Position numbers and translations under genes: made by a program. Below, piece by piece: positions 23,499 through 35,640 of a DNA stretch of 64,000 nucleotides. The stretch comes from Aquatica leii. Taxonomy: Eukaryota; Arthropoda; Insecta; Coleoptera; Lampyridae. The notes beneath the pieces are model-generated. The model worked only from the letters and a program-made list of their open reading frames with translations, was not told where the DNA came from and made no database searches. How positions within the stretch are numbered: position 1 is the first letter of the stretch; every line of letters starts with the position of its first letter. Where the stretch lies: contig CM069432.1 of the NCBI GenBank assembly GCA_035610365.1, positions 235,876,104-235,940,103 on the forward strand, written 5' to 3'.

Positions 23499-24431
23499 AT
23501 TTTTTATGTCATAGAGTATAGTTACAATAAAATTTTAAAATTGTTACAATACTTAGTTTAAATTGTTATAAAATTGAGGCAAAGTCGCGGCTCGTGAGAT
23601 TTTTAAACAACAACACAAAATAATATTGTTTTGGATTAAACTATCCTAAACTTGAAAAATTAAATGCAAAACGTTCCAGAATCTATTAAGCTAAAACTGA
23701 ACTTTGAATTGAATAATAAAAAGAGCTATCGCGTATCAATGTATCATTATATTTAGGTACATTGTTGTGTCTGATACAAAAGAGATCTTTACACATGGAT
23801 GTAGATTAATTGGTATTCCTCAACTTCCTTATTAAAATAAAAGCACACTGACCAGAGCCAAACAAGTCGAAAGAAGAGATTGTTGGCATTGATCTGAATG
23901 AAGCCACGCACACTACCAAGAGTCGTTTTAATCAGACCTAGGCGAGAATTTTTTTGGCGTGCGATTCGTGCTGACAATTAATTACATAATTTTATAATTC
24001 TTCAAATGATTAAAAAATACAAAAATGAAAGTAAATAGACAGAAATGAAAAAAATCTTTAAATTCTATAAGTACCAGTAACCACATATAATAGCTTTGCT
24101 TTTGTAGCTTTGCTTTTGGAAAACGCGTTAATAATTATTTCAATATCTGTCAAAATTCATAAATATCACGTTTCAATAGGAGTTGTGAAAAACAAATCTT
24201 AACATCATCAATATTCGCTAAAACTCTCAGAATGTGAAAGTAAGAACACAATATATCTCGGTATTAGGCATATCAAGCAGTTCAAAAAGAAATAACTGAT
24301 TTTAAACCTGAATTCTTGATTTTTTATGGATCGATCGTCGTTATGCTTTGTAGCCTAAACTATTTCTTTTTGTAAGTAAGTAGTACGAAACTGAGATGAC
24401 GGTTTTCAATTTACAAAAAAAAATGATTTTA
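23499..24431. other. no gene seen
   Basis: AT-rich sequence. The minus ORF at 23,789-23,977 has no family signature. Confidence 0.4.
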
Positions 24432-24745
24432 TATTGGAGAAACTGGTAGAACTATTGAAACTAGACTAAAAGAACACAAAAGACATATTCAATTACTTTA
24501 ACCTTCTACATCTGCCCTTGCCGAACATGCGCTAAACACTTTACATGACATAAACTTTGAAAAAACTATAACGATTGCTAAAACCAAAAACTGGCGTTCA
24601 AGAAAGATCAGAGAAGGGATTGAAGTTATTAAACTACCCAACAACTGTAACAGGGACAATGGTATGAGTTGTCTGACACCTGGTTACCTGTTATTCGCTG
24701 ATCTTCTTGACTTTACCCACCAAACACACTATAAGCTACGTCTAG
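24432..24745 (+). pseudogene. Penelope-like GIY-YIG endonuclease fragment
   Basis: The frame reads YIGETGRTIETRLKEHKRHI, the YIG half of a GIY-YIG nuclease with its RxxEH helix. After one in-frame TAA (about 24,499) it continues SALAEHALNTLHDINFEK, TKNWRSRKIREGIEVIKL and NCNRDNGMSCLTPGYL. This is the C-terminal region of Penelope-like polyproteins, including the conserved W-x-x-R-x-x-x-E-x-I block. Only one stop in about 100 codons makes it one of the better preserved pieces. The RT domain is absent upstream, as expected for a 5'-truncated copy. Confidence 0.85.
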
Positions 24746-24840
24746 TGTTTTTAATGGTGGTTTTTCTTTAGACCTTCGAGCAAATGCTGTAGCTAAATGA
24801 ACTTACAACATTTATCAAGTTTTCCGAACATTTGTTTTTA

Positions 24841-25811
24841 CTTTCCTATAAGGAAAGTAGAATAGCGATCGCAATTTTTTTTTTTTAATTTTTTTTGTAG
24901 TTATACGTTTCAAGGTCTCCTGAATCAGAAAAACGTATTTTTGACAAAAAAAATTTTGGCGTCTGTGTGTGTGTGTGTGTCTGTGTGTAACGTTGTACCC
25001 ACGATAACTCTCGAACCAAAAGTCCTAGTAACTTAAAATTTGGATGGAGCTGGCTTTTCATATTCTCTCGGTTCTATCAAAAGATCGGTCTGATAAAGAA
25101 ACCGGAAGTGGGTGTATCCGCCATTTTTAACAGTTTTTCTTATATATTTTTCTATCATTAACAGTTTATTAGATATTTAATTTACAATTCAAAGTGAATT
25201 TCATTATATAATCTATGTTCGAATCCTGTCTGCCACGATTAAAAAAAAATTTTTTTTTTGCATACGTTTACGTTTCAAGGTCTCCTAAGTCAGAAAAAAT
25301 ATTTTTGACAAACAAATTTTGGGTGTCTGTGTTTGTGTCTGTCTGTGTGTAACGATGTACCCACGATAACTCTCGAACCAAAAGTCCTAGTAACTTTAAA
25401 TTTGGTATAGAGCTGGATTTTCATATTCTCTCGGCTTTATCAAAAGATAGATCTGATAAAGATACCGGAAGTAGGTGTATCCGCAATTTTGAACAGTTTT
25501 TCTTATATAATTTTGTACGAATGTAAATTATTCGAGTTATTTTTACAGTTTCTTATAAAGATAATTCTTCCTAACAATTTATTCAAATAATTTTTTTTCT
25601 AACATTAACAGTTTATTAGATATTTAATTTATAATTTCAAGTGATTTCCATTATATAATTTAGGTTCGAATCCTGCCTGCGACGATTTTTTTTTAGAAAA
25701 AATAAATAACCTGTTGCACAAAATTTTAGTTAATTGGCGATTTACGTTAAGTGGTTTTATGACAACATAACCTTATAAAAATACATTTCTTCATCATTCC
25801 TTATAGGAAAG
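24841..25811 (+). repeat. dispersed repeat with internal tandem duplication and tRNA-like B box
   Basis: It is bounded by matching hairpin-like ends: CTTTCCTATAAGGAAAG at 24,841-24,857 and CCTTATAGGAAAG at 25,799-25,811. The interior holds two diverged tandem units (about 24,898-25,258 and 25,259-25,690). Each contains AAGGTCTCCT, a TG/TCTG-rich tract, ACGATAACTCTCGAACC, GATAAAG, and a GTTCGAATCCTG motif followed within 15-20 bp by a T or A/T run. A reverse-oriented relative lies at 17,165-17,637. No coding capacity. Confidence 0.65.
24961..24988. repeat. TG/TCTG microsatellite
   Basis: Tandem TG run with a TC interruption, inside the first unit of the dispersed repeat. The second unit has a shorter, degraded counterpart near 25,326-25,351. 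Confidence 0.9.
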
Positions 25812-25815
25812 CTGT

Positions 25816-26074
25816 GTGATGGCCACACCAGTTTTTTTAATGATATTTGAAAACGTTCACGTTATCTACAAGCTTTTAAAAAATGTAGCCCACCCTAAGC
25901 CCGACCTCACGAGCCGCCACTGGCTACGTATGTTTATTTATACTATTCAATGCGACTGTTTTTGCTGTTACATAATCTGTGTAATAAATAAAGTTGTTCT
26001 CATCTTAGTACTGATAACCATTTTTATGTGTTGATACCTAAACGTAAGTGAATGTCTATTGTAGTAGAGCACAA
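25816..26074. other. spacer, chance ORF only
   Basis: The hydrophobic plus-strand ORF here has no recognisable family and lies between two repeats. I treat it as spurious. Confidence 0.35.
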
Positions 26075-26876
26075 CGTTGCGTCATTCAAATATAAACCGG
26101 AATTTTTTTACTAAAATTTATTGGTGATAAATAAAATTACAAAAAAATTATGTCATTTTTCTACATAGTTTCCTTCAACAGAAACACACTTTCTCCATCG
26201 GATAGGAAGCTTTCTGATCCCACCGTAGAAAAAAGAAGATGGCTGGTTCAGTAGCCAATTGCTCACGTACTTTTCGACTGCATCGTCGTCTTCAAACCTT
26301 CCTTCTCCTAATGCTTCTTTCAGTGGACCACACATATGGTAGTCACATGGGGACAAGTCTGGACTGTAAGAGGGATGCTCAAGAGGTAGCCATCGTAAAT
26401 TAGTCAATTTATCACGAGTTAGAGCTGCTATGTGGGGCCGTGCGTTATCGTGCAGAAGAAGTTTGTTTCGATAAGCTTCTGAAGCAATATTGTCTTCGTT
26501 GACGCTGGTCGCCGGACGCCGTTTATGACTTTCATTTTCGACTCAATCACGACCATCCCGAATTTTTTTGGCCCAATCAAACACTTGGGTTTTACTCAGT
26601 GTATCATCACCGAACTGTGCTTGAGGTCTCTTCAAAACCTCACTCGGTTTTACATCTTCGTTGACGAGAAAACGAATAATAATGCGTTGCGCAACAGACA
26701 CTGGTACTTCTTGTTCAGTCATGGCGATACTGAAGTAGTGGACGTGACTGAGAGCGCCTTGTACATGGCTATCTCCTCTCCATACATTCACCAACGATTC
26801 CCGGCCGCACCACGCTCCTCGCGTAAATACCAAAATCAAATGAACAAAATTCCGGTTTATATTTGAATGACCCACG
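26075..26876 (-). mobile_element. internally deleted mariner element, about 0.8 kb
   Basis: Perfect 26-bp inverted repeats sit at 26,081-26,106 and 26,846-26,871, with a core of GTCATTCAAATATAAACC. Outside this core the two ends still resemble each other (ACGTTGC versus ACGTGG). A full mariner is about 1.3 kb, so about 500 bp is missing from the middle. Confidence 0.85.
26153..26725 (-). pseudogene. mariner transposase with central deletion
   Basis: The N-terminus reads MTEQEVPVSVAQRIIIRF, then LSKTQVFDWAKKIRDGRD, the paired helix-turn-helix region of mariner transposases. After a junction at about 26,475-26,520 the frame resumes at LLLHDNARPHIAALTRD, HPSYSPDLSPCDYH and VSVEGNYVEK, and stops normally at 26,153. 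The second and third catalytic aspartates are present with exactly 34 residues between them (DD34D), but the first (in the deleted segment) is missing. The reading continues cleanly from 26,470 to the stop. Without the first Asp the protein cannot cut. Confidence 0.85.
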
Positions 26877-27144
26877 TAAATTTACAATTTTGCCTAACGT
26901 TGGCTAATTAGAATAAATTTTACCACTGACGCTAAACCGATATTGGGCCAACAGATAATTGATTAGTTGGCCAAACGTAAGATAATGTATAGTTGGTGAC
27001 CCGTTGGCAAGTTAGCAATTCTGGTGTTGCACCAAGTATTGTAACAATCTATACGCCAAGGGTAGTGCAACAATTTTGTGCTACATGAATTAGTCATACC
27101 ATAGATTCGTTTAGATAATTATTTGATCTTTTTTAATGCGACAC
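26877..27144. other. spacer, nothing seen
   Basis: Short unassigned sequence between the mariner and the foldback element. Confidence 0.3.
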
Positions 27145-28356
27145 AGCTCGGTCAAGTTAGATCCCCACTTTCATTTTTTATATAATACTCCAGTCTAATG
27201 AATTGTGCTCTTTTTGTGCTAAATTGTGCTAATATTATTTTTATTTGTGCTTAACTTTAAATTAATAAAAAAATTAAAACAAATTCGGGGACGAACTTGA
27301 CCGCTAACCCCCCGTTTTTTTCACTTGTTTACAATTTTGTTTGCTCATATAACCGTGTTTGTTTTGTGCTCAATTGTGCCGTTATTCTTTTTAATTGTGC
27401 TTAATTTTAAATTGTTAACGAAATTAAAACAAACAAATAGCTAATTTATTAAAACTGATTAGATTGCATGAGTTTACCTCAAAAAATTTTGTAAATAAAA
27501 CTCGATTTTTTACAAATTTAAAAAAGAATTTAACATTAGCATAATTACACAAAAAACGAGCAGAATTACACAAGCATAAAATATGGTAAATAAATTAAAA
27601 TAAAAACAGGGGATTTTTTAGTTAAAATAGTTCTCAGATTTGTTCTAATTTTTTTTAGCAATTTAAAAATAAGTTTAGGAAAAAATAATAATTTAGCACG
27701 AAACAAGCACAATTAAATAAACTACAAATTATAGTAATTTAATAATTATATTAAATATACAATAATTTAAATAACAGTGGGTTGGTAAAGATATGTCTCC
27801 GGATAGTGTTTTTATCGGTTTAAAAATAAGTGTAATTGAATTTAATGTTAGCAACATTTAGCACAAAACGAACACAATTAAACGAACAAAAAACATTGTG
27901 AAAAAATTAAATAAAAAACGGAGTGCCGATGGTTAAATTAGCCCTCGCATTTGTTTTAATTTTTAACAATTTAGAATTGATCACAATTAAAAAGAATAAC
28001 GGCACAATTAAGCACAAAACGAGCACAATTAGACGAGCAAAAAATATTGTAAAAAATTAAATAGAAAACGGGGGGCTGATGGCTAAGTTACGCCTGGCTT
28101 TGTTTTAATTTTATTAACAATCGAGCACAATTAAAAAGAATAACGGCTCAATTGAGCACAAAACAAGTACAATTAAGTAAGCAAACAAAACTGTAAAAAA
28201 GTGAAAAAACGGGGGGCTAGCGGGCAAGTTAGCCCCCGGATATGTTTTAATTTTTTTATTAATTTAGAGTTACGCACAATTAAAAATAATATTAGCACAA
28301 TTCATTAGAGTAGAGAATTATTTAAAAAATGAAAGTGGGGCTAACTTGACCGAGCT
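27145..28356. repeat. foldback element with repeated-unit inverted arms
   Basis: Both ends read AGCTCGGTCAAGTTAG inward and continue as near-identical arms containing CCCCACTTTCATTTTTTA, AATGAATTGTGCTAA, TAATAAAAAAATTAAAAC and CGTTTTTT blocks. Within each arm a unit of about 140-150 bp recurs. Its landmarks GGGGGCT...AAGTTA and AGCACAAAAC occur near 27,922, 28,070, 28,212 and 28,335 in the right arm and 27,155 and 27,282 in the left. The centre (about 27,450-27,760) is more diverged. No transposase ORF; flanking duplications are not evident. Confidence 0.75.
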
Positions 28357-30054
28357 AGAAACATTCATTACAAGATAATTGAGATCGAAAAAACTTTTAC
28401 AGTTTTTTAGATTTATATTTAAATTTTATGAATTTTTGAGGTCTTGATTATATTCACTAGAGATTCATAATTTCTGAAATAAAATTAAATGTTAATTGTA
28501 CATGTCGTTTATAAAAAGAAAGGCATTCATTATCTTCAAAGTTTTAATTTAGACGATCATTCAAAAATAGTAGGTATGTTTTGATTGTTGATAAACTTAA
28601 ATTACGTGTATTTTCAACGACGATTAATTGATCCTTATGACACGTATAAACGACACTTAATATAATCAGGTTATTAATGAAATTCATCTAACTTTTCTTA
28701 GAATGTATTTAATTTGAAGGTCTTCTCAAATGGGACTTTTTACGAAATTGCCTATGATAATGAATCATGTATTTAATCACGCACACACGTACATTAATTA
28801 TATTACAATAATTTTTTTACCTTAAACAAACAAGCTGTTACGTCAGTAATTTTGATATAAGTAAACGTCAGAGATACGCGTATCTTCTTGTAAATATATT
28901 ATTTCTCAAAAAGTACGATAAAGTATCTTACGGATAGGGGTCAACTAATGAGCTAGTATTAAATTACCACGTTCCACCCACGAATCATAACTACGTTAAT
29001 GTTATCTCCTGATACTGAAGGAACTATGAACGCATTTTTTTTTGAAACAGTTTCATAACGAAAAATATAATTACACATACAGATGCAAATACTAAATACG
29101 CTAAAATTAACAAATCGAAGTGGGTCCCTTTTTTTCCTAAAAAAATATTTAGTAGAACCCCTCTCCTCTATTTTAAGCATCTTAAACAATGGGTATAAAT
29201 ACATACACAATCCATAATTTCCACGAATAGATAAATGACAGGAAAAATGTTGCGTTTACTAGACGTTAAGGTTATTTATAATCAAAGTTCACTGTGTATT
29301 TGTTTACTTGTAATTCATGCTTTATGCTTATTTGCTTTAATTGATTCTATTTTTATACAAACGTGAAATCTACCATAGAGTTTTAATTCTATTTATTTGA
29401 ACAGAGCAAAGATTTGTGAAAAGACGGATTCAACCTACAGTAAGATTTGTAATTGATTAAGTTTTTTTATAAACTTCGTGATTTAATAAAAATAAATTAG
29501 ATAAAGAATCGTTTATATATAAAGTCCAAGTAAACTATGTATTCACTGTTGCATCCAATGATGTACATAACGAACCATATCAATGTAGAAGTTAATTATG
29601 TTGTTTTATTTTTTTAACAAATTGTAACGTAGACTGGATCGAAACAAATCAATCACATATTCATAATTCTTCATGGACAAAATATCTTCAAATAAATGTT
29701 AGAAAAAAGTATAAACCTAGAAGAAAGTTGTTATATTTCTCTTTCTACGAGAAGTTCTAAGTGTAAGCAAAAAAATAATTAGGTAGGTACTGTTTGCTAC
29801 AATTTTTCATAGAAACGTAATCCATCCCGTATTATTTTTTAATTAAACAATTAGTTTTTGGTTTTAAACAAACACACAGTAATTTAAAAAAATGATTTTC
29901 TGGTAGTTACGTAGACATTTAATTATTAATCAATTTCACGTCAAATGTCAGAAAGAGCGTTTTTGGTTACGTAATTGCAGTGTTTTGTAATGAAAATATA
30001 AACGAAAAAGTGATTACTGTGTTTCTTTATAATGACTTGTATAGATTTTTCGAA
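28357..30054. other. 1.7 kb without recognisable genes
   Basis: AT-rich. The 83-codon minus ORF at 28,959-29,210 lacks any family signature and I do not support it. Confidence 0.4.
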
Positions 30055-30285
30055 TATTAGAAATAAAAATGAAAAGATTAATAAATAAAACGTACACACT
30101 CATCAAACTTTTATATAAGAATGCTCTTACAGTTAAAGTAAAGTTTAACGGCAATCGCCAACAATAACATAATACTGTAATTCAGTAAAAACAATGACGC
30201 AAGTGTATCGGTACCAAATGTCTGAAGCGTCCAAAACCGAGCGCTGGACCAAACAATAACAAGAAAATCGTGAGAACTTTGTACA
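30055..30285 (-). repeat. 3' LTR of Gypsy copy 1
   Basis: In minus orientation it starts TGTACAAAG, right after a purine-leaning AGGATGGCCGAG, and ends TTTCTAATA. It aligns along its length with the 5' LTR of copy 2 (38,799-39,038): TTGTTATTGTTTGG, CATTTGGTACCGATACACTT and a TATATAAAA box. No 4-5-bp duplication links its two flanks, so it is not a solo LTR. Confidence 0.7.
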
Positions 30286-32500
30286 CTCGGCCATCCTGCT
30301 GATGGTATGTCCCCATATCATCAATGTTTGATCATCTGCTCACCTTGTTACATGCAAAAGTTGGAAACAATGTCACTGCCTGAAATGAGGTAACATAAAC
30401 GATGTTGTGCCGCTGCTCAGTAGAGACGGGGTGGGTTATATTTTAAAATTCCGTGATAACTTGGAAACGAGATTGACATAAAATCGAAACAAAGTGGTTC
30501 AAAACTAAAAATCGGTTAGGGCGCCAATCAAGGACACGATGATTATAGCTTCTGGACCCCTGACAACCCAGAAGCTCATCTGGTTGGTTACAACCCCTGG
30601 ACTTACCTCGAGTTGTAACTTGCTAAACTCTAAAATGTACTTAAAAATTTACGTACGCGGCAGCTGAATGAATAAAAGCTCTTTACAGTTTAACAATTTA
30701 ACATTTATTAGCTGAATAAAATAAAAATAAAGATGAATATCAAACAAACTTGAATGAAAATAATAAATGAAATAATAAGCAAGACAAAAATTCACAAACT
30801 GAATACCAAAAATTAATATATATAAAAAATAATAATACAGCGTTAACTTGATTTTCAATAAAACACAAAAATAAAATTCAAGGCCTTGTCCGCATACTTA
30901 ATCCGTAAACTTAACAACAAAACAAAAGAAAATTTAAAAGTCATAAAATATACGTCCGAAACTTTGCTTCGAACTAATCGTTAAAACAAATTATATGTTA
31001 CATTTCGTTACATTATCTTTCATGCATGAATAAGACTTACTTTTACATACACAAACCAAAATTAATTAATTAAAGCGAACTTCACGCAAATACCTTCAAG
31101 TGTTTCTTGAAATATTTAAAATTAGCCGTAATTCAGTTGGCTCAATTCAAAGCTTTTAAATCATATCGATCGCGGTTCACTTCACGATAATAACAAATTC
31201 GATAAATACCTTAACTCAATTGTATACTCCAGATGAACTGCTGGCCACAGCGGTTCCAGAAGCTTTCGAATTTAGATCGACCCCGGAACGGTCTAGGTGT
31301 ACAGTAGTCGAGGTCAGGTTCGGTGGGACCCCCAAACAATGGAATGACGGCGGAAGATTTATTTTACTACTTAATTGAAATCCGCACAAAAGCGAAGACT
31401 GGATTTTTAACACAAAACGTCGAAAATAAATCCAACTCGAACGTGAGTTTTATTGTGGATACCATGAAGTTCATTAAACCGTAAAATTACGAATTTGGAA
31501 AATCAATATTTCCCATCACACCACTCAATTTTCACGGCACCATTTACTTAACTTCCGCGGTATTTCCTAACGGTAGGGTAAAACACCCCGAACACTTGAC
31601 TACATTCCGGTACCCGGTATTCTTACTTGCGACAAAAGATCATCCCCAAAATCAAAATTCTACTCCTTATATCACCTCGTAATCCCACTTAAATCACAAA
31701 CTTGCGCCGTAAAATCTTTGTAAAAGATGGAACACTAAACAAAGTAAATTGACAGAGATGAAAACTATAATTGCCACGCGCGTCATGTCACGTAGGTACT
31801 TGAAAGAAAGAAAATCTTCTCACAGAAAACGCTTACTCCGTTAAATTATCAGGTGGTCCAAATCGCGCTGGTAAAAGAACTAAACATAAACAAAAGTATA
31901 GATACCAAGAAAAATTGATCAAATTACATTCCATAAAGGAAGTCGTAAATTAGATAGGAGTGTTATTTTACTAAGATAACCAAAAGTAAAAACACTAAAT
32001 CAAAATCGAAACCACGGAACTTTATGCATTTAAAAAAAAATCCAGTAAATAATTGTGAAATAACTATTAAATACAAATAAACTTAAATCAAACGTAATAA
32101 AATAACGAGTAAAACGTTTTCGATGTTAACATCGAACTAATCAATCGTTAAAAAAAACAGAAAATTCAGCCAGATTAATCTGATTACGGGGTCTTACATA
32201 AAAGATTCACGACTAAATTTCAACGCCGGTTACAACCTAGAAAATAAATTGTAAATAGGTCTAAACCCAAACAACAGCTCGAGAACGAACAAGAAGTATC
32301 GGCCTCAAATGTTCTCATGATAAATAAACAACTGCTTATTTAACTACTTTGATCTTTATGTAAACCACTAAGCAGGTAGTACATATCTCGGTTAGCGTTT
32401 ACCCGCATTGCATGTCTCGAGAAATTCATATAACGCATCAACTCAGATGACAAGCAGGCAGAACAGGCCTCGGGTCCCACCCTCATCGCATCGGCGCCTG
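30286..32500. other. 3' non-coding part of Gypsy copy 1, possibly with foreign inserts
   Basis: It lies between the end of the integrase frame and the 3' LTR, in minus orientation. I could read no env-like protein. Its 2.2-kb length is large for a 3' UTR, so an unrecognised insertion is possible (the 30,640-31,200 part is much more AT-rich). Confidence 0.35.
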
Positions 32501-33890
32501 ATAATCACGTTAGCACATTTCAACTCTTACAATGTGCGGACAGTAGTCTATGTGTCTACCAACCACGTAAACATCAAATACAGGCAACATTCTCAATCTC
32601 AGAACGTTTCCTCTCTTTTTTTTTACTTACACAACAGCTATCCAGCGCTTCAACTTGTCGGCAGCTACAATCGTACGCTTCTGGTTGTACTGTCCCTCTC
32701 TTAAATCTTCAACTTCGTACCTGTCGTTGAAGAGTACTTTGGTAACTTTGAATGGAACTTAAGCTTTGGATTAAGCTTTTTACTCAGCCCTGTACATGGT
32801 TCACTTGTTATGAGTAACAATACCAAATCGCCGATTTGATATCGTTCCGCTTCGCGTCGAGGCTTATCGTAACGTTCTTTTTGCTTTCGCTGATCGTCTA
32901 CTATATGTTCTCTAATACGTGTCCTTAATTCTTTAAGGTATATTCTATCTATCGTATCTTCTAAAGAATTTAGTAACGTAGCTTCGGCCATTGGCTTCGC
33001 CTGATAACCAAGAAGTGCTTTAACAGGAGTGCTATTAATACCCTTTGTAATTTTTTTACACGCGTGTTCTAAAGCTCTCCTTTAGTTTCTACACTTGTCG
33101 TGGCCATCATAGTGACAATGATTTTATTGTAACGTTCACAATGCCCGTTTGATCTAGAGGTGGCTACTGCATTCAACACATGACGAATTGCATAAGTGTC
33201 ACAAAACATCTTGAAAGAATGAGACGTGAGCGCACTTCCACGATCAGTTATCAAACGAGTGGGGACTCCAAAAAGACAAATGATATTTTGCAAATTACGC
33301 AAACAGGTTTCACTTTCGTCGATCTGACAGGTTCAACAATTGTGAATTTTGTAAATGCGTCAACCAACATAACTAAGAACTTGTTATTATGCCTACTAGT
33401 CTGAAAGGGACCGACGTGGTCTAAGTGTAAAGTTTAAAAAGATATCGGTGTTTTTTTCAAAACTTGCCTTGTTTCTTACCAGGACAGTTTTTATAGTAAG
33501 CAATTCAGACTTGCATTGATATATTTAGTAACAAAGCGTCTCATTTTAGGAAAATAATAATGCATTTGGATCCGATGTCGTGTTGATTTGATACTAAAGT
33601 GGCCTGCTTGATCATGGCGCAGCCTGACTATCTGCCATTGCGCCGCATGGGGTACTTCCCATACTCGTCTTCCGTCTGGCAACTTTCTATATACTTTATT
33701 ATTTTTCAATACAGATTCTCGAAAAGAGTGCTTTGTTTCTGACTTTTCAAATCCCGTTTTCAATATTTTACGAATCAACGCTAATCTATCATCTTGTAAT
33801 TGCGCTGATAGGATCCAGTCACCTTCTGTAATTTCAACGGTAACAGGGTAACGATTGAGAGCGTCTACATGTGGCATACGTACTCCAGGT
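32500..33890 (-). pseudogene. Gypsy copy 1 integrase and end of pol
   Basis: Minus-strand frames cover HVDALNRYPV (the RNase H/integrase linker), the zinc-binding region ending GHFSIKSTRHRIQ, then the core: GVPTRLITDRGSALTSHSF with the second Asp, and NAVATSRSNGHCERYNK with the Glu. A C-terminal basic segment, QKERYDKPRREAERYQIGDL, follows. The frame then runs on, degraded, to about 32,500. Stops and frameshifts separate the pieces (about 33,000-33,070, 33,300-33,490). Plus-strand ORFs here are shadows. Confidence 0.85.
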
Positions 33891-33989
33891 CTTTATTTAA
33901 TATCAAAAGTGAACTCCTGTACTTGAAGCTACCATCTACCTACTCGCGGTATCAAATCCTTCTTCGTGAACGTTGGTCTCAATGCATTA

Positions 33990-35640
33990 CAATCAGTCAT
34001 TACTGTAAACTGTAAACCCAACAAATAGACTCAAAAATGTTGCCGTAAACGGCCATGGTTTCGTGTTCATATGTGTGGTAATCAACCGTCGTTTGCTTAC
34101 TAAAATAAACCACTACTCGTTGGATTCCTCCGGGATGAGTTTGGAATATCAACGCCCCCACCTCAAACGAACTCGCGTCTGTATGTAGTTCGGTCGGTAA
34201 CGATGAGTCAAAGATAGCCAGCACCGGTCTGAAAGTTAATAGCATTTTAATTTGTTCGAAAGTACTTTGCTGCTCAGCCGCCCAACACTACTTAACGGCT
34301 TTACGTGTTAATCGTGTTAGAGGCTCAACAATCTTTAAAAAGTTCTGTACAAATTTTCTAAAGTAGCCCACTAGACCGACAAATTGGCACACCTGTTTAA
34401 TGTTTCTCGGTTGTATCATGTCTGCAATAGCCGCAACTTTAGCAGGTTTCGGTCTTCACGACCTAAATAATCTATCTTAGTACAAAAAAAGAAACATTTA
34501 CAAAGTCTCAATGTAATATTATATTTACGCATGGCTTTAAGAAATAACCGTAAACGATAGAGACCGAAGCGTTGTCGATGGAATAATTACATCGTATATG
34601 TAAGGAAACGCTATAGTATTTTGTAATGACCCAAGCACTTTGTTCATTAGTCTTTGGAAAATCGCCGGTGAATTACAAAGTCCGAACGGCATGCGTAAAA
34701 ACTCATAATGTGAATCGGGTGTAATGAATGCAGTTTTATTAATTGAGTCTTCACTGACCGATACTTAATAAAACCCCAAAAACATGTCAAGCGCTGGCGC
34801 TGTAAACTTACCACCTTTCCCGTCACTACCAATACGGTCAAGTTGATCTTCAACAAGGGGGAGTGGATACTTATTTTTAACAGTAATGGTGTTCGATCAT
34901 CTGTAGTCTATACACATTCTGTAGTCACCGGTCTTCTTCTGCACGAGTAAGCCTGGGTTGGCGTACTCCGCGTTGGACTCTCTAATAAATCCATTCATCA
35001 ACAATTCACTAACAATACGTTTTAGAATTTCTTTCTCATGTGGTGACATTCAATACGGGTTGCAAGAAATAGGTATTTGTGTGACTAACTTTATTTTTAG
35101 CTTTGTAGTATCAGTGTTTCCCATTGTAGCCACAGAGGTTGAAATTCGATCACTAAATTCATGTAATAGTTGTTTACACTTTACATTATCATCGTCTGTG
35201 ATGTCGTCTCGAAACACTATTTCACACTCTTCGTCTTTACTACAGACCTCGAGCACACTTGCTTTACTTCACCCAACTGTAATATGTACACTTAAGTGCC
35301 CATTTTAGAGAGCATAACGTTTGGCAAGTTTAAAAAATCGCGACCAATAATGCAGTCATACAATAATTTATCGTCATTAATCACATTTACTTGTATCACC
35401 GCTTTCGGTTGACCTACACGTAGGTTCGGTTCTATGTCACCTACACTCACGACATAATTCACGTCAAAACTACGTAATATAGTGTTCTATTGTCGCGGCA
35501 CTAATCTGAGTTTAGTAGCCATACACTGGCGAATTATGATGATGATTTTTATCGTTCGAAATAGCAGACATGACGTATGGGTTCACACTTGTTTGTTTTC
35601 TTACTGCATTAATGTCATTGACCGCTGGTTTAACTTAGTG
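33990..35640 (-). pseudogene. Gypsy copy 1 protease, reverse transcriptase and RNase H
   Basis: From high to low coordinates: a decayed protease region, then RT with SNAEYANPGLLVQKKTGDYR, MCIDYR followed by a stop, SINKTAFITPDSHYEF and RMPFGLCNSPAIFQRLMN. At the catalytic box the translation is PYIYDVIIP, where a functional copy would have a D-D pair, so the first Asp is lost. RNase H follows (LPTELHTDASSFEVGALIFQ). Several frameshifts. The homologous protease/RT start in copy 2 lets the two be compared. Confidence 0.82.

Noticed and set aside
30055..30285. solo LTR
   Set aside because: Flanks lack a 4-5-bp duplication, and it is oriented as the 3' LTR of the minus Gypsy copy.
30649..31413. 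env-like ORFs in the 3' part of Gypsy copy 1
   Set aside because: Short, AT-rich and without signal peptide or fusion motifs.
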